A DNA stretch of 64,000 nt from Salinicoccus halodurans (GCF_900114445.1 NZ_FOTB01000005.1:1-64000), one strand, 5' to 3'; shown: positions 27,033 through 36,398, counted from the stretch's first letter. Notes: a model not told the origin generated them from the sequence alone. A program made the numbers and translations.

Positions 27033-29057
27033 ATGGCAAACATCCAAGACATAGCAAAAATGGCAGGTGTTTCAGTTGCTACAGTTTCTCACGTAGTAAA
27101 CCGAACAAGGTATGTTAGCCCTGAAACGGTGCAAAGGGTAGAAGAGGTCATTGATTCTTTAGAGGATTTGCCGAACTTTATCGTGAAAAAAAGAGGAGCA
27201 AGTACTAAAGATAAACAGCATATCCTCGTGTTCTCCACAAACATTTTTCATCCCTTTCAAGCAGATATTATTCAGGCATTGCAGGAGAAGACGTCTGACA
27301 ATAGTGAACTACACATCGTGCATGTACAAACAGAAGATTTGTTACAAACGTTGAGCAGCTATTCACCAGCCAATCCAAGACAAAATATAGGAAAAGTGCT
27401 ACTGTTGGATCGACCATTGGGTAAATTACTTAAAATTCATTCATCGTTGAAACCAAGCCCGACAGTAATTGTAGGTGAAAACGCGCTTGACTTTACGGAG
27501 AGTGAGCTAAATGAAGTCTACACAATTATATCTGATAACTATAAAGGAGCTTATGATTCAGTAAAACATTTGGTGAATCACGGGCATGCAAAAATAGCAC
27601 TGGTGCATAACTGGTTCAAACAGGATGGAGTGCCTGACGATATTCTAAAAGGTTACAAAAACGCACTAAAGGACTGTGATGTCCCTTTAAATAATGAATA
27701 TATTATAGAAGCATCCGCAGTCGAAAATATTCACGAGATTCTTTCTAGAAGAGAGCCACCCACTGCATTGATTATTACTAATGAAACTGCGCTCCTTCAA
27801 GTACTTACTTTTTTAAACAGACGGAATTTGCAATGTCCAGATGATCTTTCCATCCTTTGTTTTAACGATCGGCGTTGGTTTAAATTATTTAATCCAGCAT
27901 TAACTGCTGTAAGACCAGACGTAGAGCAAATCAGCGACAAAATTCTTTCTTATATCAGGAATGATACATCACAGGAAAAGGAACCATCTTATGTTCCAGT
28001 AAAGATACAGCTGCGCCAATCTACATCCGGCATTGCACGCGGTCCATTTGGAGAAAAGGCTGCATCCGTGGATTCGATTCAAATAACTGAACAGGAATTT
28101 GCAGCAGTCCGCAGGAAAAAGCCAACGGCAGTGATTTCCTTCCATTATACAGGAGCTGCTTGGATGCACCTTCATGAAAGAGGAATTCGTGATCTGTTTA
28201 ACGAATTGGGAATTTCACTCCTTGCTGTAACAGACGCACATTTTGCACCTGAAATGCAGATTAAGCAACTTGAAGGTCTCATGGCACTTGATCCAGATAT
28301 AGTGATTGCTATTCCCACTGAAAATAATAAGACCTCGGAAATATTTAAAAAAATTGGTGAGAGCAGGGCAAAGCTCATATTAATTACAAATGTACCTCAT
28401 GGAATGGAGCAGCAAGATTATATCAGCTGTGTTTCTGTTAATGAGTGGTCACATGGGCGACTTGCCGGCAGTGGACTTGGCAGTACAATGAGGGAAGAGG
28501 CCCGTACACGAATAGGAATGATATCGTTTGATTCTGATTTTTATGCCACCAACCAGCGTGATACAGCGGCTCGCCAAATTCTCATGGAAGAATATCCAGA
28601 CTTAGAGGTTGTGGGAGAAGAGCAATTTAAGGATGAAAGTGAAGTCATTGATAAAACAAAAAAACTTATTCAGGAACATCCTGCTATAGAGGGGATATAT
28701 GTTTCATGGGAGGGGCCGGCCACTAAAGTTCTTGAGGCTTTAAAAGAATTAGACAGGGAGGATATTCTAATCGGTACCGCTGATTTAGATTATGAATTGG
28801 CATTAAATATGGCTAAGGGTAAAAACATTAAAAAAATTAGTGCCCAGCTGCCATATGATCAAGGGAAGGCACTTGCTCTTGTGGCTGCCAATGCGGTTCT
28901 CGATAAATATGTTCCAAAATTTATAGGGGTTGAACCAGTGGAAGTAACGCAGAAGAACCTTTTAAAAATGTGGGAACGTATTTTTCATGAGAGTGCTTCA
29001 GAAGAAATTGTTAAGTTAGTTAAAGCCAACCCATATTATCTTCCTACAAAAATATAA
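27033..29057 (+). CDS. LacI-family regulator fused to a second substrate-binding domain
   Basis: A 674-residue protein, twice the usual LacI length. Residues 1-50 are a LacI HTH (IQDIAKMAGVSVATVSHVVN). Residues about 60-335 are a first, rather divergent periplasmic-binding sensor domain. Residues about 350-660 are a second sensor domain colinear with the importer lipoprotein at 21084: ISFHYTGAAWMHL vs IAMHYAGNDWSRA, LLAVTDAHF vs VIAVTDGQF, SAQLPYDQG vs GAQLPYDQG, VEPVEVTQKNLLKMWE vs VPPLEVTRNNLLESWE. There is no signal peptide. GGGAGAAGGAG precedes the ATG. It likely controls the operon upstream, reading the same sugar as the transporter or two different ligands. Confidence 0.92.
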   Translation: MANIQDIAKMAGVSVATVSHVVNRTRYVSPETVQRVEEVIDSLEDLPNFIVKKRGASTKDKQHILVFSTNIFHPFQADIIQALQEKTSDNSELHIVHVQTEDLLQTLSSYSPANPRQNIGKVLLLDRPLGKLLKIHSSLKPSPTVIVGENALDFTESELNEVYTIISDNYKGAYDSVKHLVNHGHAKIALVHNWFKQDGVPDDILKGYKNALKDCDVPLNNEYIIEASAVENIHEILSRREPPTALIITNETALLQVLTFLNRRNLQCPDDLSILCFNDRRWFKLFNPALTAVRPDVEQISDKILSYIRNDTSQEKEPSYVPVKIQLRQSTSGIARGPFGEKAASVDSIQITEQEFAAVRRKKPTAVISFHYTGAAWMHLHERGIRDLFNELGISLLAVTDAHFAPEMQIKQLEGLMALDPDIVIAIPTENNKTSEIFKKIGESRAKLILITNVPHGMEQQDYISCVSVNEWSHGRLAGSGLGSTMREEARTRIGMISFDSDFYATNQRDTAARQILMEEYPDLEVVGEEQFKDESEVIDKTKKLIQEHPAIEGIYVSWEGPATKVLEALKELDREDILIGTADLDYELALNMAKGKNIKKISAQLPYDQGKALALVAANAVLDKYVPKFIGVEPVEVTQKNLLKMWERIFHESASEEIVKLVKANPYYLPTKI

Positions 29058-29517
29058 AGAGGATAAGGTAATGGTTAAGTAGATTCTGTTAAGGTAGAAG
29101 TGTAAGTCACTTTATTGTAACACCACATTAATTTCAATTGAAGATGTCCTGGTCAAGGCAAATTCGAAAAAATCACTTGAAATTTTCGAATTATCCTAGT
29201 GGACTTTATCTGGGCTATCTTAGGATCATCCTACTCAAGTATTAGTATTTTAAGTATTTTCCACGGCAATTCCCTCTTTTGTCACTTGACCATTGAAGAT
29301 TATAAAAAGAGTAACAATTTTAGTTAACGATTACTAAAGGTGTAGGATTAATCTATTTTATTCTTAAGATAATAATATTTGTGCAGAAGCTACAGTATTT
29401 GTTCAACGTACTTATGAAAAAGCTTTATATTATGGAATAAATAAAAAATTGTAATTAATTATTCATTGAGCGGGCAAGAGTTAGTCGAAATATGTTAGAT
29501 AAAGTGGGGAGGTAAGC
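29058..29517. other. AT-rich non-coding stretch after the regulator gene
   Basis: No intact gene or conserved RNA is recognised in these 460 bases on either strand. Short open stretches are interrupted by stops, the look of decayed DNA inside the island. Confidence 0.5.
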
Positions 29518-29717
29518 ATGACTTTTTTTATGAGCTAGAAGTTATAATTGAAGATACTAGACAAAAGATGTATAAATTGCACTTCAAAAATCCCCAAGAC
29601 CTCAAGTTAAAAGTTTCAAAACAATTAGACAGCTTACTAAATAAGAGAAGAAGAATGATAAAAAGTAAATCATTCTCTAATACAGAGGATATAAAGAAAA
29701 GACTAGAAATGTTTTAA
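29518..29717 (+). pseudogene. Spo0E-like aspartyl-phosphate phosphatase, frameshifted at the start
   Basis: GGGGAGGT at 29507-29514 and an ATG at 29518 open a frame that stops after six codons. One extra T in the run of seven T at 29523-29529 would join the ATG to a frame that runs to TAA at 29715-29717, giving about 66 residues. That frame (ELEVIIEDTRQKMYKL ... VSKQLDSLLNKRRR) has the two-helix pattern of Spo0E-family phosphatases, with the SxxLD signature as SKQLD. These proteins dephosphorylate Spo0A in sporulating bacilli. A homopolymer deletion or a base-call error are equally possible. Confidence 0.65.
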
Positions 29718-30094
29718 CTTAGTTCGAACGATTAAACATCTTAAAGAGTCATTCGTAATAGTGATGTGTGTGAAAAAATATTGAGAAGAAAAAGCCTTTC
29801 AGTAGTTCAAGTTATCTACTGAGATGTGTTTTTTAGATAGTAGTAGGTGAATTGGAACGTGCAGGAGTATAGCAAGTTGCCCAGGAGAATAACCTGAGAC
29901 TGCTTTATTATTTTTCAAGTAACTCTCCCACCAGGTTGGTCAGGTACAGTTACCTTGTATTTCGACTGGATATTGACTGGATTTTTTTATTATTACTCAT
30001 ATCATATTTAAACTCATACTAGTAGAGTAAAGCTGAAAACCGAATATATAGGGATTTTTACATCTTATCCTATATTATTTATTAAATACAGTGA
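29718..30094. other. Non-coding stretch at the right end of the island
   Basis: No gene recognised. One frame near 29850-29960 reads in pieces broken by a stop (VAQENNLRLLYYFSSNS) and may be a relic, origin unknown. No integrase, tRNA or phage gene is visible. Confidence 0.45.
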
Positions 30095-30114
30095 ATGGGC
30101 GGCATGATGTAAGT
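30095..30114 (+). repeat. Right copy of the groEL 3' end (remnant)
   Basis: These bases read M-G-G-M-M-stop, a typical GroEL tail, and the last 14 (30101-30114) are identical to 17440-17453 at the real groEL end. The 12 bases 30095-30106 also match 17413-17424. A terminator follows at 30149, as after a real gene. This looks like the original groEL end displaced by an insertion. Confidence 0.6.
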
Positions 30115-30148
30115 ACCAACTGCATTGTTGTATAATGATGTCGAAAAA

Positions 30149-30174
30149 GGCAACCCTTTTGGGTTGTCTTTTTT
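30149..30174 (+). terminator. Rho-independent terminator beyond the groEL remnant
   Basis: GGCAACCC and GGGTTGTC form an eight-base stem (one wobble) around TTTT, followed by a T-rich tail. No gene ends here now except the five-codon groEL remnant, so it may be the ancestral groEL terminator. Confidence 0.85.
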
Positions 30175-30364
30175 GATGACAAAAATGTGTAAAAGGAAAT
30201 TATTAAAAATGTTTCAGGGTATAAATATATAAAGCATATGCTGTATAAGTCTTACTTGAAGGGTATGCCATGAAAGTGTTCAAAAAATGCCTGGAAACAT
30301 CGCTGCTTGTGGATGAAAGTGTAAAGAGAGTTCAATGTAAGAGAGGATGAAGAGGTATGTATAT

Positions 30365-30922
30365 ATGAAAGACAGGAAGAACAGACTGCTCAAAGGGGCG
30401 GCCTTACTGGCTTTGATCATGTTCGCTGCCGCCTGCAACCGCATGGACGGGCGATACGAGGAATTTGATGAAGATGCGCCGATGCCGAAAGAACTGCATC
30501 CGGGGGTCGAGGAGCATAAAAATATTCTGCTCGACCGGGCGGCGGAGCGGGACATAGATGCTGTCATTACAGAAGGGTTCCGTTCTGTCAGTCAGCAGGA
30601 TGAACTGTATGAACAGGGACGCGTTTCAGAAGGTGAGATAGTTACGCGGGCCAGAGGCGGAGAATCCTATCACAACTATGGACTTGCCATCGACTTTGCA
30701 CTGAGGTACGACGAGGGGGAAATCATCTGGGATACGGTATATGACGGCAATGGTAACGGCCAGGCTGACTGGGTTGAAGTCGCAGATATTGCCAAATCGC
30801 TCGGGTTTGAATGGGGCGGGGACTGGGAGGATTTTCCCGACTATCCTCATCTGCAGATGGACTTCGGTCTCAGCATAGATGAACTTCAAAAAGGATGGCG
30901 GCCTGCGGAGGACGCCGGATAA
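30365..30922 (+). CDS. M15-family peptidoglycan peptidase lipoprotein (CwlK/VanY-like)
   Basis: A 185-residue secreted lipoprotein with lipobox FAAAC (Cys24) and an M15 metallopeptidase domain: EGFRSVSQQDELYEQGR, the zinc motif SYHNYGLAIDF (SxHxxGxAxD), DGNGNGQADWVEVADIAKSL and the second His in YPHLQMD. The layout is that of Bacillus CwlK, an L-alanyl-D-glutamate endopeptidase, rather than a VanY D,D-carboxypeptidase. The ATG at 30365 is eight bases after AAGAGGT; an ATG at 30347 touches its own binding site. First native gene after the island. Confidence 0.87.
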   Translation: MKDRKNRLLKGAALLALIMFAAACNRMDGRYEEFDEDAPMPKELHPGVEEHKNILLDRAAERDIDAVITEGFRSVSQQDELYEQGRVSEGEIVTRARGGESYHNYGLAIDFALRYDEGEIIWDTVYDGNGNGQADWVEVADIAKSLGFEWGGDWEDFPDYPHLQMDFGLSIDELQKGWRPAEDAG

Positions 30923-30925
30923 ATG

Positions 30926-30968
30926 AAAAATCCCCGGATACGGGGGAAATAGCTTCCGTATCCGGGGA
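30926..30968 (-). terminator. Rho-independent terminator of the ferredoxin gene
   Basis: TCCCCGGATACGG and CCGTATCCGGGGA form a perfect 13-bp stem. Read on the minus strand it is followed by TTTTT. Confidence 0.88.
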
Positions 30969-30991
30969 ATCGGTATGTCGAATTGCGACCA

Positions 30992-31231
30992 TTACTTGAT
31001 ACCGTAGAACTTCTCGGCTTTCGCAAGGAATGGTTCGTCTTCAGGTGTCATTTCGTATTCTTCCACGATCGCATCCACCGGACAAGCCGTTACGCATGCG
31101 CCGCAATCAATGCAGATTTCCGGGTCGATGTAGAACTGATCCGGACCTTCTTCTATGCAATCTACAGGACAAACTTCAACACAATCTCCGGATTTCTCCT
31201 CCATGCAGGGTTGAAGAATTACATATGCCAT
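30992..31231 (-). CDS. fer: Ferredoxin with two cysteine clusters
   Basis: A 79-residue ferredoxin. The C-terminal cluster motif CIDCGACVTACP is a full 4Fe-4S site; the N-terminal motif (Cys9, then GDCVEVCPVDCI) has the spacing of Bacillus-type ferredoxins and may hold a 3Fe or 4Fe cluster. Very acidic, as expected for an electron carrier. TAGGAGGT lies before the ATG. Convergent with the CwlK-like gene and divergent from the PBP gene. Confidence 0.92.
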   Translation of the reverse strand: MAYVILQPCMEEKSGDCVEVCPVDCIEEGPDQFYIDPEICIDCGACVTACPVDAIVEEYEMTPEDEPFLAKAEKFYGIK

Positions 31232-31453
31232 AGTAATTACCTCCTAATTATAAATCTCATAAGTGTTGTGTTCTTAATCGATTAACATATTTAAATGGTA
31301 AGCTAAATTTAATGATAGGTCAAATGTGATCTATTTGTAATGGGTACTGAGTATGAATTTAAAAACTTCCGTCCATAGAGGGTAATTGATTTTCGCGTGG
31401 AGGGAACTTCTGTATAATGGCGATGATCATTATTTTAATGTTAGGGTGAGAAA

Positions 31454-33454
31454 GTGAAAAAAAGAATAGCATGGGTAGGTTTGGCTGTCGTTGTAATTGT
31501 TGCGGCTGTATTCTTCCTGATAAACTCCGATCTGCTGCAGAAATCGGAGGATGAGACGCTGAACGGTTTCACTGAAGCGTTCCAGGATCAGAATTTTGGC
31601 GGACTATACGGTTTTGTAAGTGAAGATGCGAAAAATACTTACTCGGAAGAAGACGTGGTTAACCGCAATGAACAGATATTCAATGATCTGGGAATCAAAA
31701 ACGTCAAGCTTGAAAATCTTCAGGAGTCCGAGGAAGATGCTGGAGAGAACCATAAGAAGTATACAGGGGATTTGACCATGGATACTGCATATGGCGAGCT
31801 GAAGCGGGATTATGAAATTCAGCTATCCTATAATGAAGGAGAAAATGACTGGTTTGTGGAATGGACACCCGACCTGATTCTTCCGGGTCTTGCGGATAAT
31901 CAGCTGAAAATAAATTCTTTCACCGGAGCGCGCGGGGAGATTCTGGATAAAGATGGCGAACAGCTTGCATTTAATGGTGTGAAGGAAATAGTCGGCTACA
32001 CTGCCGGCACAACAGATGAAGCAGACATTCTGAGCCTGAGTGAGGAGCTTGAGATGAGCGAAGAGAGTCTTCAGAGTGTGTTTGACCAGGAATGGATCAG
32101 CGATGGCATGTTTGTTGCAATCAAAGATGCCCACCGGTTTACTGAAGAAAAAAAACAGAAATTCAGCGAGAACGGGCTTTCCGTCACAGAATCACCGGCC
32201 CGTGAATATGCTTTGGATAACGCAACATACCATCTGCTTGGCCATGTCGGTGAAGTGACACAGGAAGAGATGGAAGCGGGGGAAGGATACCAAGCGGGTG
32301 ACATCATCGGCAAGCGGGGTCTTGAGAAGCTCTATGAGGAGAAGCTCAGGCCTGAGCGAGGGTATAATATTTCAGTCGTCGATCAGAACGGTGAGGAAGT
32401 GGAATCTTTATTCTCCAAGGAAGCTGGAGACGGCGAGGATGTTGAACTGACGATCGACAAAGAAGTCCAGCAGACAATCTACTCCAATCTCGAGGAAGAT
32501 TCAGGAGCGAGTGTCGCGATGGACCCTGCGAATGGAGATATGCTTGCAACAGTAAGTTATCCGAGTCCGAGCCCGTATGATTTCATGTTCGGCATTTCCC
32601 AGGCCGACTACGAGTCTCTCAACGAAGATGAGGATAACCCGCTGCTCAATAAATTCAACAGGGCAACATCACCGGGCTCTACCCAGAAGATGCTGACATC
32701 CATCATAGCGATGAATTCTGAGGGCTTTGACAAAGATGCGACCAAAAATATTACTGGCAAAGGATGGCAGAAAGATGCATCATGGGGCGGGTATGAAGTC
32801 AACCGCTACCACGAGATTGATGGAGAGTTCGATCTGAAGCGCGCACTGATATTCTCTGATAACATCTATATGGCTCAGACGACATTGGATATGGGTGCGG
32901 AAACTTTCGTCCAGGGCATGAAAGATCTGGGCATAGGACATGTGTATGACACAGATTATCCAATCTACACGAGTCAGGTGTCAAATGCCGGCACGATTGA
33001 CAGTGATATTCTCCTTGCGGACACTGCCTACGGTCAGGGTGAGCTTATGATTTCACCGATCCAGATCACATCCATCTACGGAGGGATCATAAATGGCGGA
33101 GATGTTTACATCCCGCATATCTTAAAAGAATCAGAAGAAAAGGTACAGATAGAGAATATTACAGAACAAGCGAATCTGGATTATCTGGAAGAAGCAATGC
33201 GGGCAGTAGTTACTGAAAATCATCCGGATGATACAGAACGGGATTACGCAGAATTCGCGGGCAAGACAGGGACAAGTGAGAATAAAGTGTCACAGGACAC
33301 GAGAGGTTCTGAAACAGGCTGGTTCATCGGCTATGACCAGAACAAAAAGGATATGATCATGAGCCTTTATGTGGAAGATGTCGAAGACAGAGGTATGAGT
33401 GAGTACACAGCGGGCAAGTTTGCAGAAATACATGACGATCTGAATGAGGAATAA
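31454..33454 (+). CDS. PBP2a/MecA-like class B penicillin-binding protein
   Basis: A 666-residue class B PBP with an N-terminal membrane anchor (residues 5-24), a MecA_N NTF2-like domain (about 30-140), a dimerisation domain, and a transpeptidase domain with the active-site Ser409 in SPGSTQK, SDN at 468-470 and KTGT at 604-607. It follows PBP2a of S. aureus block by block (GKGWQKDxSWGGY, ILLADxxYGQGE, DYPxYxxQxSN). PBP2a has KSGT where this has KTGT. No ccr, mecR or mecI genes are near, so it is a chromosomal homologue, not SCCmec. A TATAAT at 31413-31418 may be its -10. Confidence 0.92.
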   Translation: MKKRIAWVGLAVVVIVAAVFFLINSDLLQKSEDETLNGFTEAFQDQNFGGLYGFVSEDAKNTYSEEDVVNRNEQIFNDLGIKNVKLENLQESEEDAGENHKKYTGDLTMDTAYGELKRDYEIQLSYNEGENDWFVEWTPDLILPGLADNQLKINSFTGARGEILDKDGEQLAFNGVKEIVGYTAGTTDEADILSLSEELEMSEESLQSVFDQEWISDGMFVAIKDAHRFTEEKKQKFSENGLSVTESPAREYALDNATYHLLGHVGEVTQEEMEAGEGYQAGDIIGKRGLEKLYEEKLRPERGYNISVVDQNGEEVESLFSKEAGDGEDVELTIDKEVQQTIYSNLEEDSGASVAMDPANGDMLATVSYPSPSPYDFMFGISQADYESLNEDEDNPLLNKFNRATSPGSTQKMLTSIIAMNSEGFDKDATKNITGKGWQKDASWGGYEVNRYHEIDGEFDLKRALIFSDNIYMAQTTLDMGAETFVQGMKDLGIGHVYDTDYPIYTSQVSNAGTIDSDILLADTAYGQGELMISPIQITSIYGGIINGGDVYIPHILKESEEKVQIENITEQANLDYLEEAMRAVVTENHPDDTERDYAEFAGKTGTSENKVSQDTRGSETGWFIGYDQNKKDMIMSLYVEDVEDRGMSEYTAGKFAEIHDDLNEE

Positions 33455-33462
33455 AATCAAAA

Positions 33463-33495
33463 GAGACCGATCAGGAATTTGATCGGTCTCTTTTT
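33463..33495 (+). terminator. Rho-independent terminator of the PBP gene
   Basis: GAGACCGATC and GATCGGTCTC pair perfectly around eight bases and run into five T. Confidence 0.92.
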
Positions 33496-33689
33496 GTCTG
33501 TCAGTATATACATGATTACGATGACTATTAAGTCAAAAAAATATTTCTATTATACTAATAGTGTAAAAATACCAATGAAAACGTTTTATTTTTTTGAAAA
33601 AAGAGGATAATTCGGAATATAAGGTGGATTTATATACTATATTCTGTATAATTAAAAGCATTATCTTTCAGTGATTAGGAGTGAAATGG

Positions 33690-34523
33690 ATGAATCGTGA
33701 TATTTTAAAAGATTGTAAACGCGTTGTCATTAAAATCGGTACGAATTCCATTATGAAATCCGCAACAGAGGTGGACTACCACAAAATTGACCGTCTTTCT
33801 TTCGTATGCTCATCTTTACAGCAGCAGGGAAAGGAAGTTGTATTGGTCTCTTCCGGGGCTGTCGGAGTAGGAGCAAGCACGTTGAATATGGAGGAATATC
33901 CGAGCTCAGTGGCGGAACAGCAGGCACTGGCTTCTGTTGGCCAGAGCGCCTTGATGAGCCTTTACAGCCGTTTTTTCCAACACTACGAGCAATATGTCGG
34001 ACAGATTCTGATGACTACGGATATTATCAACTATCCTAATTCTTATAATAATTGTAACATAGCCATCAATTCACTGCTTAGCAAGAATATTATCCCAATC
34101 ATTAATGAAAATGATGCTGTATCAGTGGATGAATCGGGACACTGCACTAAATTTGGTGAAAATGACACGCTGGCAGCTGTCGTGGCGGAATTGGTAGAAG
34201 CGGATCTTCTCATTATCATGAGCGATGTGGATGGTCTTTATGATTCCAACCCGCATACGAATCCGGGAGCTTCCTTAATTTCATATGTGGGTGAAATTGA
34301 TACGGATATCCTTTCCATGGCGGGAGGAGCAGGTTCTGTATTCTCGACCGGTGGAATGGAGACGAAACTTAAAGCAGCAGAGAAAATGATGTCCATTGAT
34401 AAAGCGATGATGATCACGTCGGCAGAAAATCCGAGTATCATCTTCGATATTTTAAATGGCAAAGAAGCAGGGACTTTATTCAGGAAAAATGAAGCTGAAT
34501 TACAAATACAGGGAGATGAATGA
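33690..34523 (+). CDS. proB: Glutamate 5-kinase
   Basis: ProB phosphorylates glutamate in the first step of proline synthesis, which also supplies a compatible solute in salt-tolerant bacteria. The 277-residue protein has the amino-acid-kinase fold (VVIKIGTNSIM, VLVSSGAVGVG, NENDAVSV, GENDTLAA, MSDVDGLYDSNP, GTGGM-like FSTGGMETKLKAA) and lacks the C-terminal PUA domain of many homologues. The ATG at 33690 is six bases after TAGGAGTG. Its stop overlaps proA as ATGA. Confidence 0.94.
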   Translation: MNRDILKDCKRVVIKIGTNSIMKSATEVDYHKIDRLSFVCSSLQQQGKEVVLVSSGAVGVGASTLNMEEYPSSVAEQQALASVGQSALMSLYSRFFQHYEQYVGQILMTTDIINYPNSYNNCNIAINSLLSKNIIPIINENDAVSVDESGHCTKFGENDTLAAVVAELVEADLLIIMSDVDGLYDSNPHTNPGASLISYVGEIDTDILSMAGGAGSVFSTGGMETKLKAAEKMMSIDKAMMITSAENPSIIFDILNGKEAGTLFRKNEAELQIQGDE

Positions 34524-35800
34524 TCTATATGACAGAAAATTTACTGACAGAGGATGCTGTACTTGAAGAATTAGGCACTAAAGCAAAACAGGCTGCGAAA
34601 ATATTGAGAGGCCTGTCGGCAACAGAGAAGAACGCAGCGCTTGCAGCGATGATTGAAGGATTGAAGGATAATACAGAAAACATCTTATCCGCAAATAAGA
34701 TGGATATTGAAAATGGAAAAGAAAACGGGCTCACAGAGGCACTTATTGAAAGATTGACACTGACGGAAGACCGTCTGACCGGCATGCAGGAAGGACTTGA
34801 CCAGATGGTTAAACTCACTGACCCGACGACTCAGAATGACGGCCAGTGGGTAAATGATCAGGGTCTGAAAATAGGCAAGGTAAGAGTGCCGCTTGGCGTG
34901 ATCGGCATCATCTATGAATCCCGTCCGAATGTAACAGTGGATGCTTCGGCCCTTTGTCTGAAAGCGGGTAACGCTGTTATTTTACGTGGGGGAAAAGAAG
35001 CAATCAACAGTAACGAAGCAATCATAGAAGCGTTGCAGGAAGGGCTTGCCAAAACATCGGTGCCGAAGGAAGCCATTCAATTGATCAAGGATCCATCAAG
35101 GGAGCTGGCAGCTAAATTCATGAAAGCCAATGAATATGTCGACTGCCTCATCCCAAGAGGCGGTGCGGGCTTGATTCAGACAGTGCTGAAGCAGGCCACA
35201 GTACCAGTAATTGAAACAGGTACAGGCAACTGCCATTTATATGTACACGAATCAGCAGACCCGGAAATGGCAAAATCACTGCTTGTAAATTCGAAAACAC
35301 ACAGAGTGTCAGTATGTAATGCACTGGAAACACTGCTGGTGGATAAGAGTGCAGCCGAGGCCATGCTGCCTGCATTAGGAAAGGCGCTGCTCGAAGCCGG
35401 TGTTGAAATACACGGAGATGAAACGACATGCAGCCTGATCCCGGAAGCAGTGCCGGCAACAGAGGAAGATTACAGCCAGGAATATCTGGGATACGAGATT
35501 GCAGTGAAAGTCGTTGATGGCTACCAGGCAGCGATCGATCACATAGATGAATATTCCACAGGGCATTCAGATGTGATTGCTGCCACAGATTATCAGGTGA
35601 TACAGAATTTCCTGAACGATGTTGATTCCGCAGCAGTTTATGTCAATGCTTCCACAAGGTTCACGGACGGTGAAATGTTCGGGTTCGGTGGAGAGATCGG
35701 CATCAGCACACAGAAACTCCATGCAAGGGGACCAATGGGGCTTGAAGCGCTGACAAGCTATAAGTATGTGATCGAGGGATCAGGACAAATTAGGGAATAG
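34520..35800 (+). CDS. proA: Gamma-glutamyl phosphate reductase
   Basis: ProA reduces gamma-glutamyl phosphate to glutamate semialdehyde. The 426-residue product belongs to the aldehyde dehydrogenase superfamily; the catalytic Cys lies in HRVSVCNALETLLV and the conserved PRGGAGLI, GTGNCHLYVH and GFGGEIGISTQKLHARGPMGLEALT blocks are present. The ATG at 34520 overlaps the proB stop; ATG 34529 is an alternative start. Complete proBA pair; proC is not in the window. Confidence 0.95.
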   Translation: MIYMTENLLTEDAVLEELGTKAKQAAKILRGLSATEKNAALAAMIEGLKDNTENILSANKMDIENGKENGLTEALIERLTLTEDRLTGMQEGLDQMVKLTDPTTQNDGQWVNDQGLKIGKVRVPLGVIGIIYESRPNVTVDASALCLKAGNAVILRGGKEAINSNEAIIEALQEGLAKTSVPKEAIQLIKDPSRELAAKFMKANEYVDCLIPRGGAGLIQTVLKQATVPVIETGTGNCHLYVHESADPEMAKSLLVNSKTHRVSVCNALETLLVDKSAAEAMLPALGKALLEAGVEIHGDETTCSLIPEAVPATEEDYSQEYLGYEIAVKVVDGYQAAIDHIDEYSTGHSDVIAATDYQVIQNFLNDVDSAAVYVNASTRFTDGEMFGFGGEIGISTQKLHARGPMGLEALTSYKYVIEGSGQIRE

Positions 35801-35805
35801 GAAGA

Positions 35806-35851
35806 ATCCGGGACTTTAGTGACACCAGGTCATAGAGTTCCGGATTTTTAA
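35806..35851 (+). terminator. Rho-independent terminator of proBA
   Basis: AATCCGG and CCGGATT close a long imperfect stem (GACTTTAGTG ... ATAGAGTT) followed by TTTTT. The 117 bases beyond hold nothing recognised. Confidence 0.7.
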
Positions 35852-35969
35852 TTTGGCTGTAACGGCCTTTGTCCCGCAACGATCGCTACAAACGCGATTA
35901 TCTGTCCTTCGCGGTGAGTTGGATGTCTACGCAAATGAAAACAGGTCAGTTAAGATGGATTTTTGACAA

Positions 35970-36006
35970 AAAAAGAAGCCCGGACACGAATGTCCGGACT
36001 TTTTTT
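35970..36006. terminator. Bidirectional terminator, mainly for the cold-shock gene
   Basis: CCGGACA and TGTCCGG pair around CGAA, with an A run to the left and a T run to the right, so it can stop transcription from both sides. Confidence 0.82.
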
Positions 36007-36046
36007 AAGTCTAACTAAAAGTAAATCTATATTCCTAAGAATATTA

Positions 36047-36247
36047 TTAAAGTTTTACGATGTTAGCAGCTTGTGGTCCGCGCTGACCTTCTTCGATGTT
36101 GAATTCTACAGCTTGACCTTCGTCAAGTGTTTTGTAGCCTTCGCCTTCGATGTTGGAGAAGTGAGCGAATACGTCGTCTCCACCTTCAACTTCGATGAAA
36201 CCGAAACCTTTGTCTGCGTTGAACCATTTAACTGTACCTTGTGTCAT
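36047..36247 (-). CDS. csp: Cold-shock protein (CspA family)
   Basis: A 66-residue single-strand nucleic acid chaperone. RNP1 is [11 protein letters not shown]2 is DVFAHFS, and the family start [11 protein letters not shown] is present. Highly biased codon use indicates strong expression. The leader from the predicted start site near 36392 to the ATG is about 145 bases, the long 5' leader typical of cold-inducible csp mRNAs. Confidence 0.96.
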   Translation of the reverse strand: MTQGTVKWFNADKGFGFIEVEGGDDVFAHFSNIEGEGYKTLDEGQAVEFNIEEGQRGPQAANIVKL

Positions 36248-36398
36248 AAATAATGACCTCCAAAAATAAATTTAATAATAATCTTAAATACGCTGGAATA
36301 AAAAAATCCACACATTACAAAAAGTACCGAACTAGTCACGATTACTCTTTGTAACATGTGAATTAGATATTGCTGTACTTAAAAATCTTATTACAGTT

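Noticed and set aside
31454-33454. SCCmec element
   Set aside because: There are no ccr recombinases, mecR/mecI, or attachment site near the MecA-like gene, and its neighbours are housekeeping genes.
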